A stretch of DNA of 64,000 nt from an uncultured Clostridia bacterium (GCA_944380775.1 CALWIP010000027.1:52338-116337); one strand, 5' to 3'; shown: positions 53,131-62,471, numbered from the stretch's first letter. Notes: generated by a model not told the origin, from the sequence alone. Made by a program: numbers and translations.

Positions 53131-53652
53131 CTATCCGGCTGCGCTGGCGGGAAAGGTTGCAATATCGTCGTAAAAAATGGCGGAGATCCCCTCGTAGGGC
53201 AGAGAAAGCGAGAGGACGCGGCCGGTCTCCGGGTCTGCCGTGAGCGTAAACGCTTTGCCGCCGCACACCCCGGCGAACTCCCCGGGCGCATGCTGGGAGA
53301 GGCCCTTTTCCGCCGCGTCCAGCGCCGCGAGAAGCGCGGGCGCAAACGAGTCTGCAGGCAGGGGCTCCTGCTCCCAGTGGGCGGAAAGGCTGGCAAAGGA
53401 GAGCGAAAAGCCGGCGCCGTCCCAGTCAAAGCGGAGGCCCTGTACTTCCGGCGGAGAAAGCACCGTCACATTGGCCAGGCCGCCTTGGTAGCGGCTCAGC
53501 GTGCAGCTGACCTCTTTTTCCCCGGCGCGCACCTCCACGCGGCTGCGAAAATGCAGAACAGGGTTTTCCGCCGCCCGTTCAAGCCCTGCCGTGCAGCCTG
53601 AGAGCAGAACGGCGGCACAGGCGAGCGCCACCAACAGTTTGGAGTTTCGAAT
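53131..53652 (-). CDS. Putative lipoprotein downstream of nnr
   Basis: About 173 residues. A lipobox (LLSGC) lies at the end of a hydrophobic stretch, so the product should be lipid-anchored outside the cell. The conventional TTG start at 53634 gives a signal peptide with no positive charge. Starting at ATT 53652 gives RNSKLLVALACAAVLLSGC, an ideal signal, with GGGGAG about 10 bases upstream. The mature part is beta-rich (LSRYQGGLANVTVLSPPEVQ, LSLSLPYEGISAIFYDD) and is not recognised. It begins 6 bases after nnr. Confidence 0.7.
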   Translation of the reverse strand: MRNSKLLVALACAAVLLSGCTAGLERAAENPVLHFRSRVEVRAGEKEVSCTLSRYQGGLANVTVLSPPEVQGLRFDWDGAGFSLSFASLSAHWEQEPLPADSFAPALLAALDAAEKGLSQHAPGEFAGVCGGKAFTLTADPETGRVLSLSLPYEGISAIFYDDIATFPASAAG

Positions 53653-53658
53653 CTGGCA

Positions 53659-55185
53659 TCATCTCCCCGCCTCAAATTCAGAAAACAGCGCGGGCAATTC
53701 CCGCAGCAGATCCGTCGGCAGCATCGCCGTCTGAGAGAGCCGCGCCGCGCAACGGTCGCCCGCCAGGCCGTGCAAATAAGCGCCGCAGGCCGCTGCAACC
53801 ACCGGCGGGAACCCCTGTGCAGTAAACGCGGCGATCATGCCCGCTAGAACGTCGCCGCTGCCGCCGCGCGCCATACCGGGGTTTCCGGTGGGGGTGTAGT
53901 AGAGTTCTCCCTCCGGCGAGGTGATGAGGGTTCCCGCGCCCTTGAGAACCACCACTGCGCCGGTTTCCCGCGCCAGCTCCGCTGCGCGCTGCGGCCGGTT
54001 TGCCTGGATGTCGGGGATTGTGCTCTTCATGAGCCGCGCCATCTCCCCGGGGTGCGGCGTGAGGATGACCGGTGCGCGCGCCGTTTGCAGCATAGATATG
54101 TCTTCCGCCGCCTCGTTTATGCCGTCGGCGTCCAAAATCACCGGCACACGGGATTCCGCTAAAATCCGCCGGACCAGCATGCCAGCCCGGGTAGATCGTC
54201 CTAAACCGCAGCCCGCCAGGCAGGCGGTTGCGCGCGTCCACACCTCCGGCGGGAAAGAAAACCCTTCTGCGTTCTCCCCCAGGACGGTGAACACCGGCTC
54301 ATCCATTTTTGCGGCCAAGATGGGGTAAATTGATTCCGGCACCGCCAAATGAACCAATCCCGCGCCGCAGCGCAGCGCGGCGGAAGCGGCCATCGCCGCG
54401 GCGCCTGCCATGCCGTAGCTCCCGCAAAAGCAGAGCACGCCGCCGAAGTCGCCTTTGTTTGCATCGGCGCGGCGCGGCGAAAAGAGGGTTTGGCAAAACG
54501 CAGCGTCCAGCACCAACAAGGAATGCGACTGCTTCTCGATGAGGTCCCCGGGAATACCGACCGGGGCGATGATAACTTCGCCGCAGCGCTCCTTCGCCGG
54601 GTAGAGCAGGTGGCAGGGTTTGAGCGTGCTGAACGTCACCGTGCAGTCTGCCTGCACCGCGCCCGGCGCGGCGGCGCCGGTGTCACAGTCCACGCCGCTG
54701 GGAAGATCCATCGCGATGGTGTACGCACGCGATTGATTGACCGTTTGAAAGATCGCTGCGACCTGCTCCGAAAGCGCACCGTGGAAGCCGACGCCGTACG
54801 CCGCGTCAAAAATGGCGTCGCTGGAAACGAGGACTTGCGATGCAAAGGCGGGTTCCTCCCCGTAGAGGCAGATACGCACGGTGGTATCCCGCAGGGCGGC
54901 GAACGCTTGGCGCGCCGGGTCCGCGGTGGGAAGGCCTTCTGCTAGGATGACGGTCGCCTTTGCGCCGCGCTCCGCGAGATAGCGCGCGGCGACAAAGCCG
55001 TCGCCGCCGTTGTTCCCCTTGCCGCAGACGAACGCGATGCGCTTGCCGGAGATTTCTTGTTTTTTGATCAGCACGCGCGCGGCCGCGCGCCCGGCGTTCT
55101 CCATCAGCGCAGCGTAGCCGGTCCCCTCTGCTGCCGCGCGCCGCTCCAATTCGCGGATTTGTTCCCGGTTCAATACTTTTTTCAC
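53659..55185 (-). CDS. nnr: Bifunctional NAD(P)H-hydrate epimerase/dehydratase
   Basis: Repairs damaged NAD(P)HX, 508 residues. The N-terminal YjeF epimerase half shows VCGKGNNGGDGFVAARYLAE and MDLPSGVDCDTG. The C-terminal ADP-dependent dehydratase half shows GSYGMAGAAAMAASAALRCG, VILTPHPGEMARLM and MARGGSGDVLAGMIAAF. The start is GTG 55185 with GGAGGAGG 6 bases upstream. In many Firmicutes nnr is followed by alr and mazEF; here a lipoprotein and mazF follow, without alr or mazE. Confidence 0.95.
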   Translation of the reverse strand: MKKVLNREQIRELERRAAAEGTGYAALMENAGRAAARVLIKKQEISGKRIAFVCGKGNNGGDGFVAARYLAERGAKATVILAEGLPTADPARQAFAALRDTTVRICLYGEEPAFASQVLVSSDAIFDAAYGVGFHGALSEQVAAIFQTVNQSRAYTIAMDLPSGVDCDTGAAAPGAVQADCTVTFSTLKPCHLLYPAKERCGEVIIAPVGIPGDLIEKQSHSLLVLDAAFCQTLFSPRRADANKGDFGGVLCFCGSYGMAGAAAMAASAALRCGAGLVHLAVPESIYPILAAKMDEPVFTVLGENAEGFSFPPEVWTRATACLAGCGLGRSTRAGMLVRRILAESRVPVILDADGINEAAEDISMLQTARAPVILTPHPGEMARLMKSTIPDIQANRPQRAAELARETGAVVVLKGAGTLITSPEGELYYTPTGNPGMARGGSGDVLAGMIAAFTAQGFPPVVAAACGAYLHGLAGDRCAARLSQTAMLPTDLLRELPALFSEFEAGR

Positions 55186-55335
55186 ACAGAACCTCCTCCC
55201 GGGCCGCGCCTGCGCGCCGCCCGCATACGGCACGAAATCCGCGTGCCGCAAGTGGGACCCGCCCTTTCCGGGCAGGCGCTCGCGGGGACGCGGATTTCTC
55301 AAATCCTTCTCAAAGTAGATTGTAGGTCCGGCCGG

Positions 55336-55848
55336 TCAGTGGCGGCCGAACGCGCTGAACGCCACTTGCTTGGGCAGGAACGGCTTGATCGCTTCCAGAA
55401 CCCGCTCATTCGGGCTGAAAACCAAAAGCGTATTGCCAAAGTCCTTGTGGCGGAAGTGGAGAAACCAGCCGTCGTTCCCTTCGTCTGTGGTGGAGACGAA
55501 GATTTTTTTATCATATTGGCGGCCTGCCTGGCGTGCGGCGTCGTATTTCCCAATCTCCTCCACGTCGTGCACGTCGAAGGAGATCACGCGCTTGCGGCTG
55601 CGGCGGTTGATGATCTTATCCACCGTCAGATCGCCGTTCGTCACACTGTACTCAAACTCCAGGTTGCGCGTTCCCATGAGGAAATAGCCGCCGACACATA
55701 CACCGATGACCACCAAAAAGAACATCGACGGCAAAAACAGCATGCTTGCCAGGATGAGCACGACCCCTAAAATCAGGATCCCGAAAAAGATGAGGAAATC
55801 CTTCGCACTCAGCTTCCGCTTAATGATTTGCTCTACAAACACATCCAT
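55336..55848 (-). CDS. Membrane protein of unknown function (DUF6106-like)
   Basis: 170 residues. A short cytosolic N-terminus is followed by two close membrane spans (FLIFFGILILGVVLILASML, FFLVVIGVCVGGYFLM). The rest is a beta-rich cytosolic domain (FEYSVTNGDLTVDKIINRRS, KKIFVSTTDEGNDGWFLHFR) that resembles a PH-like fold. The pattern fits proteins labelled DUF6106 in Clostridia. The start at 55848 has GGAGG. It is a single-gene unit with its own promoter. Confidence 0.75.
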   Translation of the reverse strand: MDVFVEQIIKRKLSAKDFLIFFGILILGVVLILASMLFLPSMFFLVVIGVCVGGYFLMGTRNLEFEYSVTNGDLTVDKIINRRSRKRVISFDVHDVEEIGKYDAARQAGRQYDKKIFVSTTDEGNDGWFLHFRHKDFGNTLLVFSPNERVLEAIKPFLPKQVAFSAFGRH

Positions 55849-55903
55849 TGCCCGAGCCTCCATTTACCCGTATTCTCCCGGCCGGTTGCCCGGCGCATCA
55901 CTT

Positions 55904-55932
55904 ATTGTAACATAATTTCTTGTGTATTACAA
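55904..55932 (-). promoter_or_regulatory. Promoter of the DUF6106-like gene
   Basis: On the minus strand: TTGTAA, a 17-base spacer, TACAAT. Confidence 0.65.
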
Positions 55933-55987
55933 TGAAAAATGCGGGATCATTGTGAATGGTTTGTAAATTTCGCGACAGATGGGGCAT

Positions 55988-56707
55988 TCACGCGTGTTCG
56001 AGATCTTTTTTGAGCCGTTCGATGATCCGTTTTTCCAAACGGGAAATGTAGGATTGCGAGATCCCCAGCACGTCGGCCACCTCTTTTTGGGTGTGTTCCC
56101 GCTGTCCGCGCAGGCCGAACCGCAGCTGCATGATCTTTTTTTCCCGTGAAGGGAGCCGGGAGACCGCCCGCAGCAGCAGGTCTTTTTCCACCTCCTGCTC
56201 GATGCTCCGGTTGACGGCGTCTTGGTCGCTTCCCAGCACGTCGGAGAGCAAAAGCTCGTTTCCGTCCCAATCAATGTGGAGCGGGTCGTCGATGGAGACC
56301 TCGTTTTTCAGCGGCGCGCTTTTGCGCAGATACATCAAAATTTCGTTTTCGATGCAGCGGGAGGCGTAGGTTGCAAGTTTGATCTTTTTTTCCGGCCGGA
56401 ACGTGTGGACCGCCTTGATCAGGCCGATGGTTCCGATGGAGATCAAGTCTTCTACCCCGGCGCTGTGCGATTCAAATTTTTTTGCGATGTACACCACAAG
56501 CCGCAGGTTGTGGGTAATGAGCGGCTCGCGGGCGTTTTCCTTTCCGTCCTCAATGTCGCGCATCACCTGCGCCTCTTCCTCCGCGCTGAGCGGCGCGGGC
56601 AGCGTTTCCGGGCCGTTGATATAGTAAACGCCTTCCCTGCCCAAGCAGAACCCAAGCAAGCGGCTTCCCCATTGCTGGATCAGCGCGGCCGCCCTTTTCC
56701 AATCCAT
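55988..56707 (-). CDS. sigE: Sporulation sigma factor sigma-E (pro-form)
   Basis: 239 residues. [20 protein letters not shown] is the membrane-associated pro-sequence. Then come region 2 ([59 protein letters not shown]) and region 4 ([35 protein letters not shown]). Sigma-E directs early mother-cell transcription and is activated by SpoIIGA cleavage. It overlaps the end of spoIIGA by 28 bases, as in the spoIIG operon. Confidence 0.97.
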   Translation of the reverse strand: MDWKRAAALIQQWGSRLLGFCLGREGVYYINGPETLPAPLSAEEEAQVMRDIEDGKENAREPLITHNLRLVVYIAKKFESHSAGVEDLISIGTIGLIKAVHTFRPEKKIKLATYASRCIENEILMYLRKSAPLKNEVSIDDPLHIDWDGNELLLSDVLGSDQDAVNRSIEQEVEKDLLLRAVSRLPSREKKIMQLRFGLRGQREHTQKEVADVLGISQSYISRLEKRIIERLKKDLEHA

Positions 56708-57561
56708 GGAATACTCCCCCTTTTGCCAGATTGTTTGCCTTGTTCCAGCAATTCTGGATTCACCAACGCCTGGAACGTCTCCGAGATTTTCTTTTCGCAG
56801 GACGCGATGTAAACGCACCCTGTTTGCAGCTTGTTTTTTCCGGCGAAAAGCGTGACCTGGTCCGGGCGGAAGGCGGGCAGCAGCCCTTCCCCGCCGAGCG
56901 CGCGGTACGGCGTTACGCGCAGCTTTGACTCGTCCCGCTGCGCTGCGCGCCAGACGCCGCCCAAGGCTTCCCGTTCCGCCACCACAACCGGGTAGCCGGA
57001 AAACGGCTCGCGCAGGCTGTTTCCCGTGTCAATTTTCGCGTCCAGCGAGACGCACTCGCCCGCAAGGCAGATTTCCAGGCGGCAAAGCGCGCCGCGTTCC
57101 CGCCGGCTGCCGGTCAAACGGTCTGCCGCGCGGAGCGCTAGATAGCATAGGACCGTTACGGAAAACAGCAGCATGGGCGAGACGGAAAAATAGACCACCG
57201 CGTTTTTCACCAGCATCCCTTGCGGGGAAAGGAATGCCCAAATGGCTAGCATTGCGCCGGCAAACGCGAAGCTGACGGTGAAAAAACACGCAGCGGCGCG
57301 AAGAAACGGGCGGACCCCGGAGAACGGGAAGGCGGCAAGCAAGATGGTGGCCGCCATGGCCAGCTTGCAAAGGAGCAAAACGGCCGCCGGAGCCGGCGGG
57401 GCGAAAAGGAAGAGGGAGTACGCCGCCCCGAGCGCCGCGCCGAGGATCATCCGGACCGGGCGCCGGTCGATCCGCAAGATTTTTGCGGTTGCAAGCAGTA
57501 AAAAATAATTGAGGTACAAGTTGACAGCCAATAAAACATCCACATAGATGATCGGCTTCAT
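56680..57561 (-). CDS. spoIIGA: Sigma-E processing peptidase SpoIIGA
   Basis: 293 residues. Five N-terminal membrane spans ([20 protein letters not shown] onward) precede an aspartic-protease-like cytosolic domain. Its catalytic Asp is in [20 protein letters not shown]. It is activated by a forespore signal and removes the sigma-E pro-sequence encoded next door. The promoter upstream has an unusual spacing, described separately. Confidence 0.95.
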   Translation of the reverse strand: MKPIIYVDVLLAVNLYLNYFLLLATAKILRIDRRPVRMILGAALGAAYSLFLFAPPAPAAVLLLCKLAMAATILLAAFPFSGVRPFLRAAACFFTVSFAFAGAMLAIWAFLSPQGMLVKNAVVYFSVSPMLLFSVTVLCYLALRAADRLTGSRRERGALCRLEICLAGECVSLDAKIDTGNSLREPFSGYPVVVAEREALGGVWRAAQRDESKLRVTPYRALGGEGLLPAFRPDQVTLFAGKNKLQTGCVYIASCEKKISETFQALVNPELLEQGKQSGKRGSIPWIGKGRPR

Positions 57562-57595
57562 GTCATCCCCCCCTTTTTTCGGTTCTTCCTTCTCT

Positions 57596-57628
57596 ATTAT
57601 AGGAGGGATGGACGTCTGATCCTGTCAC
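57596..57628 (-). promoter_or_regulatory. Possible spoIIG-type promoter with long spacer
   Basis: On the minus strand: GTGACA, a 21-base spacer, TATAAT. The B. subtilis spoIIG promoter also has an over-long spacer and needs Spo0A~P. No exact 0A box is seen. Confidence 0.45.
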
Positions 57629-57643
57629 AAGAGACCGCCCCAT

Positions 57644-57675
57644 CAAAAAACCGCCCCACCGTGCGGTGGAGCGGC
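57644..57675 (-). terminator. Terminator of lrgAB
   Basis: CCGC-CCACCG / CGGTGG-GCGG arms with T6 on the minus strand. Confidence 0.87.
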
Positions 57676-57706
57676 CTTGCGCCGCAGGGCGCGGCGGAAT
57701 GATTTC

Positions 57707-58408
57707 TCAGAGGAAGAGCGGATAGAGGAACGAGAGGAAAACCGTCAAAATGCCGGAGAGCGAGAGAGAAATGCCGCTCATCGCGCCTTCCATCTCCCCC
57801 AGTTCCAGCGCCTTGGCTGTCCCAACAGCGTGGCTGCACGCGCCCAGGCCAACCCCGGCCGCAATCGGGTCTTTTACGCGGAAGAGCCGCAGCAGGAGCG
57901 GCGCGGTCACCGCGCCCAGGATGCCGGTCACGACGACCATTGCCACGGTAATGGGGACGACGCCGCCCGCCTGACGCGAGAGCTCCATTGCAATTGGCGT
58001 GGTCACAGACTTCGGCAACAGCGACGCGGTGAGCGCCTTGTCCAGGCCGAACAGGCGGCAAAGCAGCAGCACGCTGCCCATCGACGCCAGGCAACCGGCC
58101 AGGCAGCCGCAGAGGACCGGGAGCAGGTTCTTTTTCAGCGCTTCCAACTGGCGGTAGATGGAGAGTGCCAGCGCGGCTGTGGCCGGGCCGAGAAACAGGG
58201 AAATCACGTCGCCTCCCTGCTGGTAGTTTTCGAGCGGGATTCCGGTAAGCTGTAAAAAAAGGATCGTAAATGCAATTCCGATGAGCAACGGGTTGACCAG
58301 CGGCGAACGGATCTTCCGGCTGGCAAACGTCCCCAGCGAAAACATCGCAATGCTCAGCGCAATCCCAAACATCGGGGACGCGGTCGCCTGTTCCCAAGCT
58401 TCATTCAT
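57707..58408 (-). CDS. lrgB: LrgB family membrane protein
   Basis: 233 residues, about seven spans. PLLIGIAFTILFLQLTGIPL, FLGPATAALALSIYRQLEAL, LLPKSVTTPIAMELS and GVGLGACSHAVGTAKALELG are LrgB/CidB signatures. The LrgAB pair has been linked to autolysis control and, in other bacteria, to pyruvate or glycolate transport; which applies here is open. It starts 8 bases inside lrgA. Confidence 0.93.
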   Translation of the reverse strand: MNEAWEQATASPMFGIALSIAMFSLGTFASRKIRSPLVNPLLIGIAFTILFLQLTGIPLENYQQGGDVISLFLGPATAALALSIYRQLEALKKNLLPVLCGCLAGCLASMGSVLLLCRLFGLDKALTASLLPKSVTTPIAMELSRQAGGVVPITVAMVVVTGILGAVTAPLLLRLFRVKDPIAAGVGLGACSHAVGTAKALELGEMEGAMSGISLSLSGILTVFLSFLYPLFL

Positions 58409-58763
58409 GGCGGGCCCTCCTTTGCAAATACAGCACCAGCTTGACGGTCCCTGCGGACGCGCCGAACGTGGCCACAGTGGAAACCGCGCACACCACCAAA
58501 AGCGGGATCAGGTTTTCCCAAAGCAAAGAGGCCTGCTCCAGGATGCCGACCCCGGCGGGCAGAAAGAAAAAAGCCATGTTCTGCAAGAGGAAATCCGATT
58601 TTTCCCCAATATGCGCAGGCTTGAGCGCGCCGCAGAGCAGCAGCGCAAACAAAATTGCAAGCGCGAGGATGCTCCCCGGAACCGGGAGCGGCAAAAGTGC
58701 CGAAAGGAACTCCCCCGCCAGGCATATGGCGAAAAAGATCCCGACTTGTCCAATGACCTTCAT
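58401..58763 (-). CDS. lrgA: LrgA/CidA family holin-like protein
   Basis: 120 residues, four spans. VGIFFAICLAGEFLSALLPL, PVPGSILALAILFALLLCG, NMAFFFLPAGVGILEQASLL and LIPLLVVCAVSTVATFGAS match the CidA/LrgA fold, including the P-VPGS-I motif. The start at 58763 has GGGAGGAAGG. It acts with LrgB in the membrane. Confidence 0.93.
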   Translation of the reverse strand: MKVIGQVGIFFAICLAGEFLSALLPLPVPGSILALAILFALLLCGALKPAHIGEKSDFLLQNMAFFFLPAGVGILEQASLLWENLIPLLVVCAVSTVATFGASAGTVKLVLYLQRRARHE

Positions 58764-58800
58764 CAACCTTCCTCCCTCATTAGCGCGTTTTTCTTCCATC

Positions 58801-58809
58801 ATTATAACA
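58801..58809 (-). promoter_or_regulatory. Extended -10 for lrgAB
   Basis: TGTTATAAT on the minus strand, an extended -10 without a clear -35. Confidence 0.45.
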
Positions 58810-58862
58810 AAGAAACGGCGGGTCTGCATCCTTTTTGCGTCGAAAATGCGCCGAAGAAAACG

Positions 58863-58899
58863 AAAAAATGCAGGTTGCTTTTGGGCAGCCTGCATTTTG
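58863..58899 (-). terminator. Terminator of clpB
   Basis: AAAATGCAGG / CCTGCATTTT arms, inner GC pairing, and T6 on the minus strand. Confidence 0.87.
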
Positions 58900-58911
58900 A
58901 GGGGGTTGGAA

Positions 58912-61536
58912 TTATTCTGTTTTTTCCGCCGGCGGCTCTTCCGTCACGGAGAGCTTGCCGTCCTCGAAGCCGACTACCAGCGTGGTGCGCGGCTTCAGGT
59001 CGCTTGCGATCATCTTCCGGGCCACCAGGGTTTCCACCTTGCTCTGGAGGAAGCGCTTGAGCGGACGCGCGCCGTAAACCGGGTCGTAACCTTCTTCGAT
59101 GATGAAGTCCTTCGCCCCGTCTGTCAAGCGCAAGCCAAGCTGGTGGTTCTCTAGGCGGCGGCGCAGGTCTGCGATCATCAAATCGACAATCTTGCGGATT
59201 TCGTCCTTGGAGAGCGGTTTGTAGAACACAATGTCGTCCAGGCGGTTGAGGAATTCCGGGCGGAACTGGCGTTTGAGCAACTGGTTCACGCGCTCGCGCG
59301 CTTCCTCGCTAATCTGCCCGTCTGGCTGGATACCGTCCAGGATATCGCTTGAACCGAGATTCGAGGTGAGGATAATGATGGTGTTTTTGAAATCGACTGT
59401 GCGGCCCTGGGAATCGGTAATGCGTCCGTCGTCCAGCACTTGCAGCAGGACGTTGAAGACGTCGGGGTGCGCTTTTTCCACCTCGTCAAACAGCACAACG
59501 CAGTATGGGCGGCGGCGCACCGCTTCCGTCAACTGGCCGCCCTCTTCATAACCGACATAGCCCGGAGGCGCGCCAATGAGGCGGGAGACGGAGTATTTCT
59601 CCATGTATTCCGTCATATCGATGCGCACCATGTTCTTCTCGTCGTCAAACAGGGCTTGCGCCAGCGCTTTGGCGAGTTCCGTTTTGCCGACGCCCGTCGG
59701 GCCGAGGAACAAAAACGAACCGATCGGCCGGTTGGGGTCCTGGATGCCTGCGCGCGAACGCAGGATGGCTTCGGTGACCTTCTCCACCGCTTCCTCCTGG
59801 CCGACAACGCGCTGGTGCAGGATATCCTCCAGGCGGAGCAGCTTTTCGCGCTCGCCCTCCATCAGGCGCGCAACCGGGATACCGGTCCAGCGCTCGACGA
59901 TGCGGGCGATCTCCTCGTCCGTCACACGGTCGCGCAGCAGGGAATTTTTGCCCTGGCTCTCTTCCGCAATGCGTTCTTCCGCTTCCAGCTGCTTGGTCAA
60001 TTCTGGTAATTTGCCGTATTTATATTCGGCGGCTTTGTTCAAATCATATTCGCGTTCCGCGCGCTCAATGGCGGCGTTGACCTGCTCGATCTCTTCGCGT
60101 AATTTTTGCACTTTGCCAATGGACTGCTTCTCGTTCTCCCACTTGGCTTTCATTTCCTTGAACTGCTCACGCTGGTCCGCCAATTCCTTTTGGATCTCCT
60201 GGAGGTGCTCTTTTGAAAGCTCATCGGTCTCCTTTTTCAGCGCCGCTTCCTCAATTTCATGCTGCATGATCTTGCGCGAAATCTCGTCGAGTTCCGTCGG
60301 CATCGAGTCAATCTCCGTGCGGATCATCGCGCACGCCTCGTCCACCAGGTCGATGGCTTTGTCCGGCAGGAAACGGTCGGAAATATAGCGGTTCGACAGC
60401 ACCGCCGCGGCAATGAGCGCTTGGTCCTGGATCTTAACGCCGTGGAACACCTCATAGCGTTCCTTCAGACCGCGCAAGATGGCGACGGTGTCTTCCACGC
60501 TCGGCTCGTTGACCATCACCGGCTGGAACCGGCGTTCCAACGCGGGATCTTTTTCAATATATTGATGGTATTCGTTGAGCGTTGTCGCGCCGATGCAGTG
60601 CAGCTCGCCACGGGCAAGCATCGGCTTGAGCAGGTTGCCGGCATCCATCGAGCCTTCTGTTTTGCCCGCGCCGACGATGGTGTGCAGCTCGTCAATGAAC
60701 AGGATGATGCGGCCTTCGCTCTTTTTCACTTCATTGAGGACCGCCTTGAGGCGTTCCTCAAATTCGCCGCGGAATTTTGCGCCGGCAATCAGCGCGCCCA
60801 TATCCAGCGCGAAAATGTGCCGGTCCTTCAGATTGTTTGGCACGTCGCCGCGCACAATGCGGATGGCGAGGCCTTCCGCGATGGCCGTTTTGCCGACGCC
60901 TGGCTCGCCGATGAGCACCGGGTTGTTTTTGGTTTTACGGGACAAAATGCGGATGACGTTGCGGATCTCGGAATCGCGCCCGATGACCGGGTCCAGCTTG
61001 TGGTTCTTGGCCAGCTCGACCAAATCCTGCCCGTATTTTGCAAGCGCGTCATAGGTTTCCTCCGGGGTGTCACTCGTCACGCGCGTGTTGCCGCGCACCG
61101 TGGATAGCGCGCTCAAAAAGCGATCCCCATCGATGCCGAAGCGCCTCCAAATTTCAGACATGGCGCGGTTCGGCTTTTGAATGAGCGCCAGCATCAGGTG
61201 CTCAACAGAGACATATTCGTCTTTCATGCGGTCCGCTTGCTTTTCCGCTTCAGCCAGCGCTGTGTCCACATCCTGTGAGATGTAGATCTTGCCCGGCTCC
61301 CGGCCGGGGCCGGTTACGCCCGGCAGCTTCAGCACCTGTTCTCGCGTTGCGCGAAGGACCGCGCCGCCGTCGACCCCCATTTTTTTCAGCAGTTCGGGGA
61401 TCAACCCGTTTTCCTGGGCCAGCAGAGCAGCAGCCAAATGCTCTTGCTCAATTTGCATATGGTGATTTTCCACCGCCAGGCTCTGTGCGTCCTGGAGGGC
61501 TTCCAAAGATTTCTGGGTAAATTTCTGCGTGTTCAT
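58912..61536 (-). CDS. clpB: ATP-dependent disaggregase ClpB
   Basis: 874-residue hexameric AAA+ chaperone that rescues aggregated proteins with DnaK. An N-domain ([20 protein letters not shown]) leads. The first AAA domain has Walker [20 protein letters not shown]. The long coiled-coil M-domain runs from about residue 405 to 530 ([20 protein letters not shown]). The second AAA has [20 protein letters not shown]. The M-domain length marks ClpB rather than ClpC. The start at 61536 has AAGAAGGCG. No CIRCE or CtsR box is seen upstream. Confidence 0.97.
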   Translation of the reverse strand: MNTQKFTQKSLEALQDAQSLAVENHHMQIEQEHLAAALLAQENGLIPELLKKMGVDGGAVLRATREQVLKLPGVTGPGREPGKIYISQDVDTALAEAEKQADRMKDEYVSVEHLMLALIQKPNRAMSEIWRRFGIDGDRFLSALSTVRGNTRVTSDTPEETYDALAKYGQDLVELAKNHKLDPVIGRDSEIRNVIRILSRKTKNNPVLIGEPGVGKTAIAEGLAIRIVRGDVPNNLKDRHIFALDMGALIAGAKFRGEFEERLKAVLNEVKKSEGRIILFIDELHTIVGAGKTEGSMDAGNLLKPMLARGELHCIGATTLNEYHQYIEKDPALERRFQPVMVNEPSVEDTVAILRGLKERYEVFHGVKIQDQALIAAAVLSNRYISDRFLPDKAIDLVDEACAMIRTEIDSMPTELDEISRKIMQHEIEEAALKKETDELSKEHLQEIQKELADQREQFKEMKAKWENEKQSIGKVQKLREEIEQVNAAIERAEREYDLNKAAEYKYGKLPELTKQLEAEERIAEESQGKNSLLRDRVTDEEIARIVERWTGIPVARLMEGEREKLLRLEDILHQRVVGQEEAVEKVTEAILRSRAGIQDPNRPIGSFLFLGPTGVGKTELAKALAQALFDDEKNMVRIDMTEYMEKYSVSRLIGAPPGYVGYEEGGQLTEAVRRRPYCVVLFDEVEKAHPDVFNVLLQVLDDGRITDSQGRTVDFKNTIIILTSNLGSSDILDGIQPDGQISEEARERVNQLLKRQFRPEFLNRLDDIVFYKPLSKDEIRKIVDLMIADLRRRLENHQLGLRLTDGAKDFIIEEGYDPVYGARPLKRFLQSKVETLVARKMIASDLKPRTTLVVGFEDGKLSVTEEPPAEKTE

Positions 61537-61567
61537 CGCATCGCCTTCTTTCCTATGCTCTGGCCTT

Positions 61568-61576
61568 ATTATAACA
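61568..61576 (-). promoter_or_regulatory. Extended -10 for clpB
   Basis: TGTTATAAT on the minus strand; TTAACA lies 20 bases upstream of the hexamer, too far for a normal -35. Confidence 0.45.
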
Positions 61577-61675
61577 AGCATTTATGAACGATGTGTTAAG
61601 TTTTTTGACTTTTTCTGACCTTCTGCTAAAAATTTTTCCCAGCCGCCAACTGCTGTTCCCGCCCTGCCGCAGCTA

Positions 61676-61704
61676 TTGTCAATGCGGCGGCGATATGATA
61701 CAAT
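61676..61704 (+). promoter_or_regulatory. Promoter of the [2Fe-2S] protein gene
   Basis: TTGTCA, a 17-base spacer, TACAAT. The roughly 100-base leader holds two hairpins: CGGCAG/CTGCCG, then GGCGC/GCGCC. Confidence 0.65.
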
Positions 61705-61811
61705 AAAAAAGAAATCCGCCGGCATGAGAACGGCAGGTCCTCTGGAACTGCCGGGCGCTTTGCGCGCCTACACTGGGCCTTGCTCCGTTTCCGGTAAAAG
61801 GAGAGATCAAA

Positions 61812-62015
61812 ATGAAGGAAATGAAAGAAAATTACGAGATCTGCCACTGCAAAAAAGTGACCTATGCAGACGTAGAGAACGCGCTGCACCAGAGCAAATC
61901 TTTCTCACAGGTTGAACAGGCGTTTGAAGATGTGCAGAGGATTACGCATTGCTCGACCGGTTGCGGCCGCTGCCATGATGAGATTATGCGCACGATTTCG
62001 GAATTGATGTCTTGA
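61812..62015 (+). CDS. Small BFD-like [2Fe-2S]-binding protein
   Basis: 67 residues. ENYEICHCKKVTYADVENAL has the CxC pair, and THCSTGCGRCHDEIM has the second Cys group, the layout of bacterioferritin-associated ferredoxin-like domains. The segment between is helical. It probably binds a [2Fe-2S] cluster; the partner is unknown. The start at 61812 has AAAAGGAGAG. It is monocistronic, with a structured leader. Confidence 0.85.
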   Translation: MKEMKENYEICHCKKVTYADVENALHQSKSFSQVEQAFEDVQRITHCSTGCGRCHDEIMRTISELMS

Positions 62016-62030
62016 ATCTTCTTGCAACAC

Positions 62031-62064
62031 AGCGCTGCCGGGTTTTCCCAGCGGCGCTTTTTCC
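62031..62064 (+). terminator. Terminator after the [2Fe-2S] protein gene
   Basis: AGCGC-GCCGGG / CCC-GCGGCGCT imperfect stem and T5. Confidence 0.72.
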
Positions 62065-62072
62065 TGTCATAA

Positions 62073-62112
62073 AGAAAAAACCCGCAGAGAGCGCCTTGCT
62101 CTCTACGGGTGC
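62073..62112 (-). terminator. Terminator facing left, of no known gene
   Basis: CCCG-AGAGAGC / GCTCTCT-CGGG arms with T6 on the minus strand. The nearest minus-strand gene, tRNA-Leu, already has its own terminator 320 bases earlier. Confidence 0.78.
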
Positions 62113-62426
62113 CGCGTTGTGCTGCTCACCGGCTGCCCGCTGCCGCGTGGGCGCGCCGTTTTCTGCATAGGGGAACGGTGGTGCAACCGGCCCTCTCTCT
62201 GGCAGCGCTTTGCTGCCCGGCATGCCGTCCGCTGGCTTCGCGGGGGCGGCTTCCGGTCCTTCTGTTTGCAGCAGCGCCGTGCTATCTGCAAACCATGCGG
62301 TAACCGCTGCTCAAGAAAGCCCTCCTGCTGCGAGGACGCTCTCGCCAAACCTACAGTAGGAAAAGCCCACCGCAAGTGCAGCCGATGCCGCGAGATCAGC
62401 CGTCCGCTGGCCTCGCGGACGGACCT
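62113..62426. other. Hairpin-rich, apparently non-coding segment
   Basis: No convincing gene; the longest reading frame (minus, 62103-62432) is Arg-rich and looks like a shadow. The GC-rich sequence holds a near-identical element twice, CCGTCCGCTGGC-TCGCGG at 62225-62243 and 62400-62418. It also has several local stems, for example CAGCGC-TTTGCTG and GTCCGC-GCGGAC. It is bounded on the left by a terminator facing left. It could be a small RNA or a dispersed intergenic repeat; I do not see the hallmark motifs of RNase P RNA, SRP RNA or tmRNA. Confidence 0.5.
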
Positions 62427-62471
62427 CGTCAAAAAAAGGACCCACAGTATGCTTGCGTATCCTGTGGGCCT
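62427..62471 (-). terminator. Terminator of tRNA-Leu
   Basis: GG-CCCACAG / CTGTGGG-CC arms and T7 on the minus strand, directly after the tRNA. Confidence 0.85.

Noticed and set aside
62113..62426. RNase P RNA, SRP RNA or tmRNA
   Set aside because: None of the hallmark motifs I know (GAGGAAAGTCC, GGAAGGAAGCAGC, a tRNA-like end) is present on either strand.
62103..62432. 109-residue minus-strand protein
   Set aside because: Arg/Gln/Ser-rich with no ribosome site; it covers two hairpins and a terminator, so the segment is treated as non-coding.
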